Shown here piece after piece: positions 6,135-6,148 of a stretch of 6,148 nt of DNA; within the stretch, counting starts at the first letter, position 1, and each line of letters opens with the position of its first letter. Source of the DNA: CAYUAG01 sp046483025 (GTDB lineage Bacteria; Zhuqueibacterota; QNDG01; CAYUAG01); contig JAWODZ010000074.1 in NCBI GenBank assembly GCA_046483025.1, positions 1-6,148 of the forward strand. The letters are read 5' to 3'. The notes under the pieces are model-generated. The model did not search any database. It worked only from the letters and a program-made list of their open reading frames with translations, and was not told the DNA's origin. The translations under genes were made by a program, and so were the position numbers.

Positions 6135-6148
6135 ATATTCCGTTTAAA

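Larger units (their letters stand above)
5701..6148. other. Gene-free, repeat-bearing region upstream of gltX
   Basis: I see no credible coding sequence in these 448 bases on either strand. The minus-strand frame running back from gltX to 5913 is driven by repeats and lacks protein-like composition. The stretch contains, in order, the gltX ribosome binding site and weak promoter, a purine-rich tract, a hairpin with T-run, the GC-rich heptamers, an AT-rich segment with the 9-bp tandem repeat, and the pyrimidine-rich 15-bp tandem near the window edge. No tRNA-like or riboswitch-like fold was recognised. Confidence 0.6.

Noticed and set aside
5701..6148. A T-box leader, riboswitch, tRNA or CRISPR-like array upstream of gltX
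   Set aside because: No specifier-loop or T-box core, no cloverleaf and no regularly spaced repeats with unique spacers were seen; the repeats are short, tandem and imperfect.

Overview
The window comes from an AT-rich bacterial chromosome, most likely a Gram-negative-type (diderm) organism. Two of the four genes encode proteins with export signals, and one of them is a peptidoglycan-cleaving lytic transglycosylase of the MltD-like type. The xylulokinase resembles the eukaryotic-type XYLB branch, and the secreted C1 peptidase resembles Bacteroidetes-like proteins. That mix fits spirochaetes, FCB-group bacteria or deltaproteobacteria-like lineages. I cannot fix the phylum from sequence reading alone.

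Layout: (1) 32-1621, minus strand, FGGY-family xylulokinase with a clear Shine-Dalgarno and a hairpin just past its stop. (2) 1622-1850, AT-rich divergent intergenic region with a candidate promoter for each flanking gene. (3) 1851-3038, plus strand, exported C1-family (bleomycin hydrolase/PepC-like) cysteine peptidase. (4) 3039-3148, short convergent spacer. (5) 3149-4102 (possible longer start at 4174), minus strand, exported GH23-type lytic transglycosylase. (6) 4197-4224, intrinsic terminator on the minus strand, ending the gltX transcript. (7) 4270-5700, minus strand, glutamyl-tRNA synthetase, complete. (8) 5701-6148, 448 bases with no credible gene, holding several short low-complexity repeats and a terminator-like hairpin.

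The genes do not look like one pathway. Each appears to be its own transcription unit: sugar phosphorylation, peptide cleavage outside the cytoplasm, wall remodelling and tRNA charging. All four reading frames are intact with their catalytic motifs present. I found no mobile-element gene, CRISPR array, tRNA, rRNA or defence-like system. The most unusual DNA is the repeat-rich non-coding stretch upstream of gltX: four imperfect heptamers, a hairpin with a T-run, a perfect 15-bp tandem duplication and a 16-bp inverted partner of it. I do not see a new biological system that the sequence can support.
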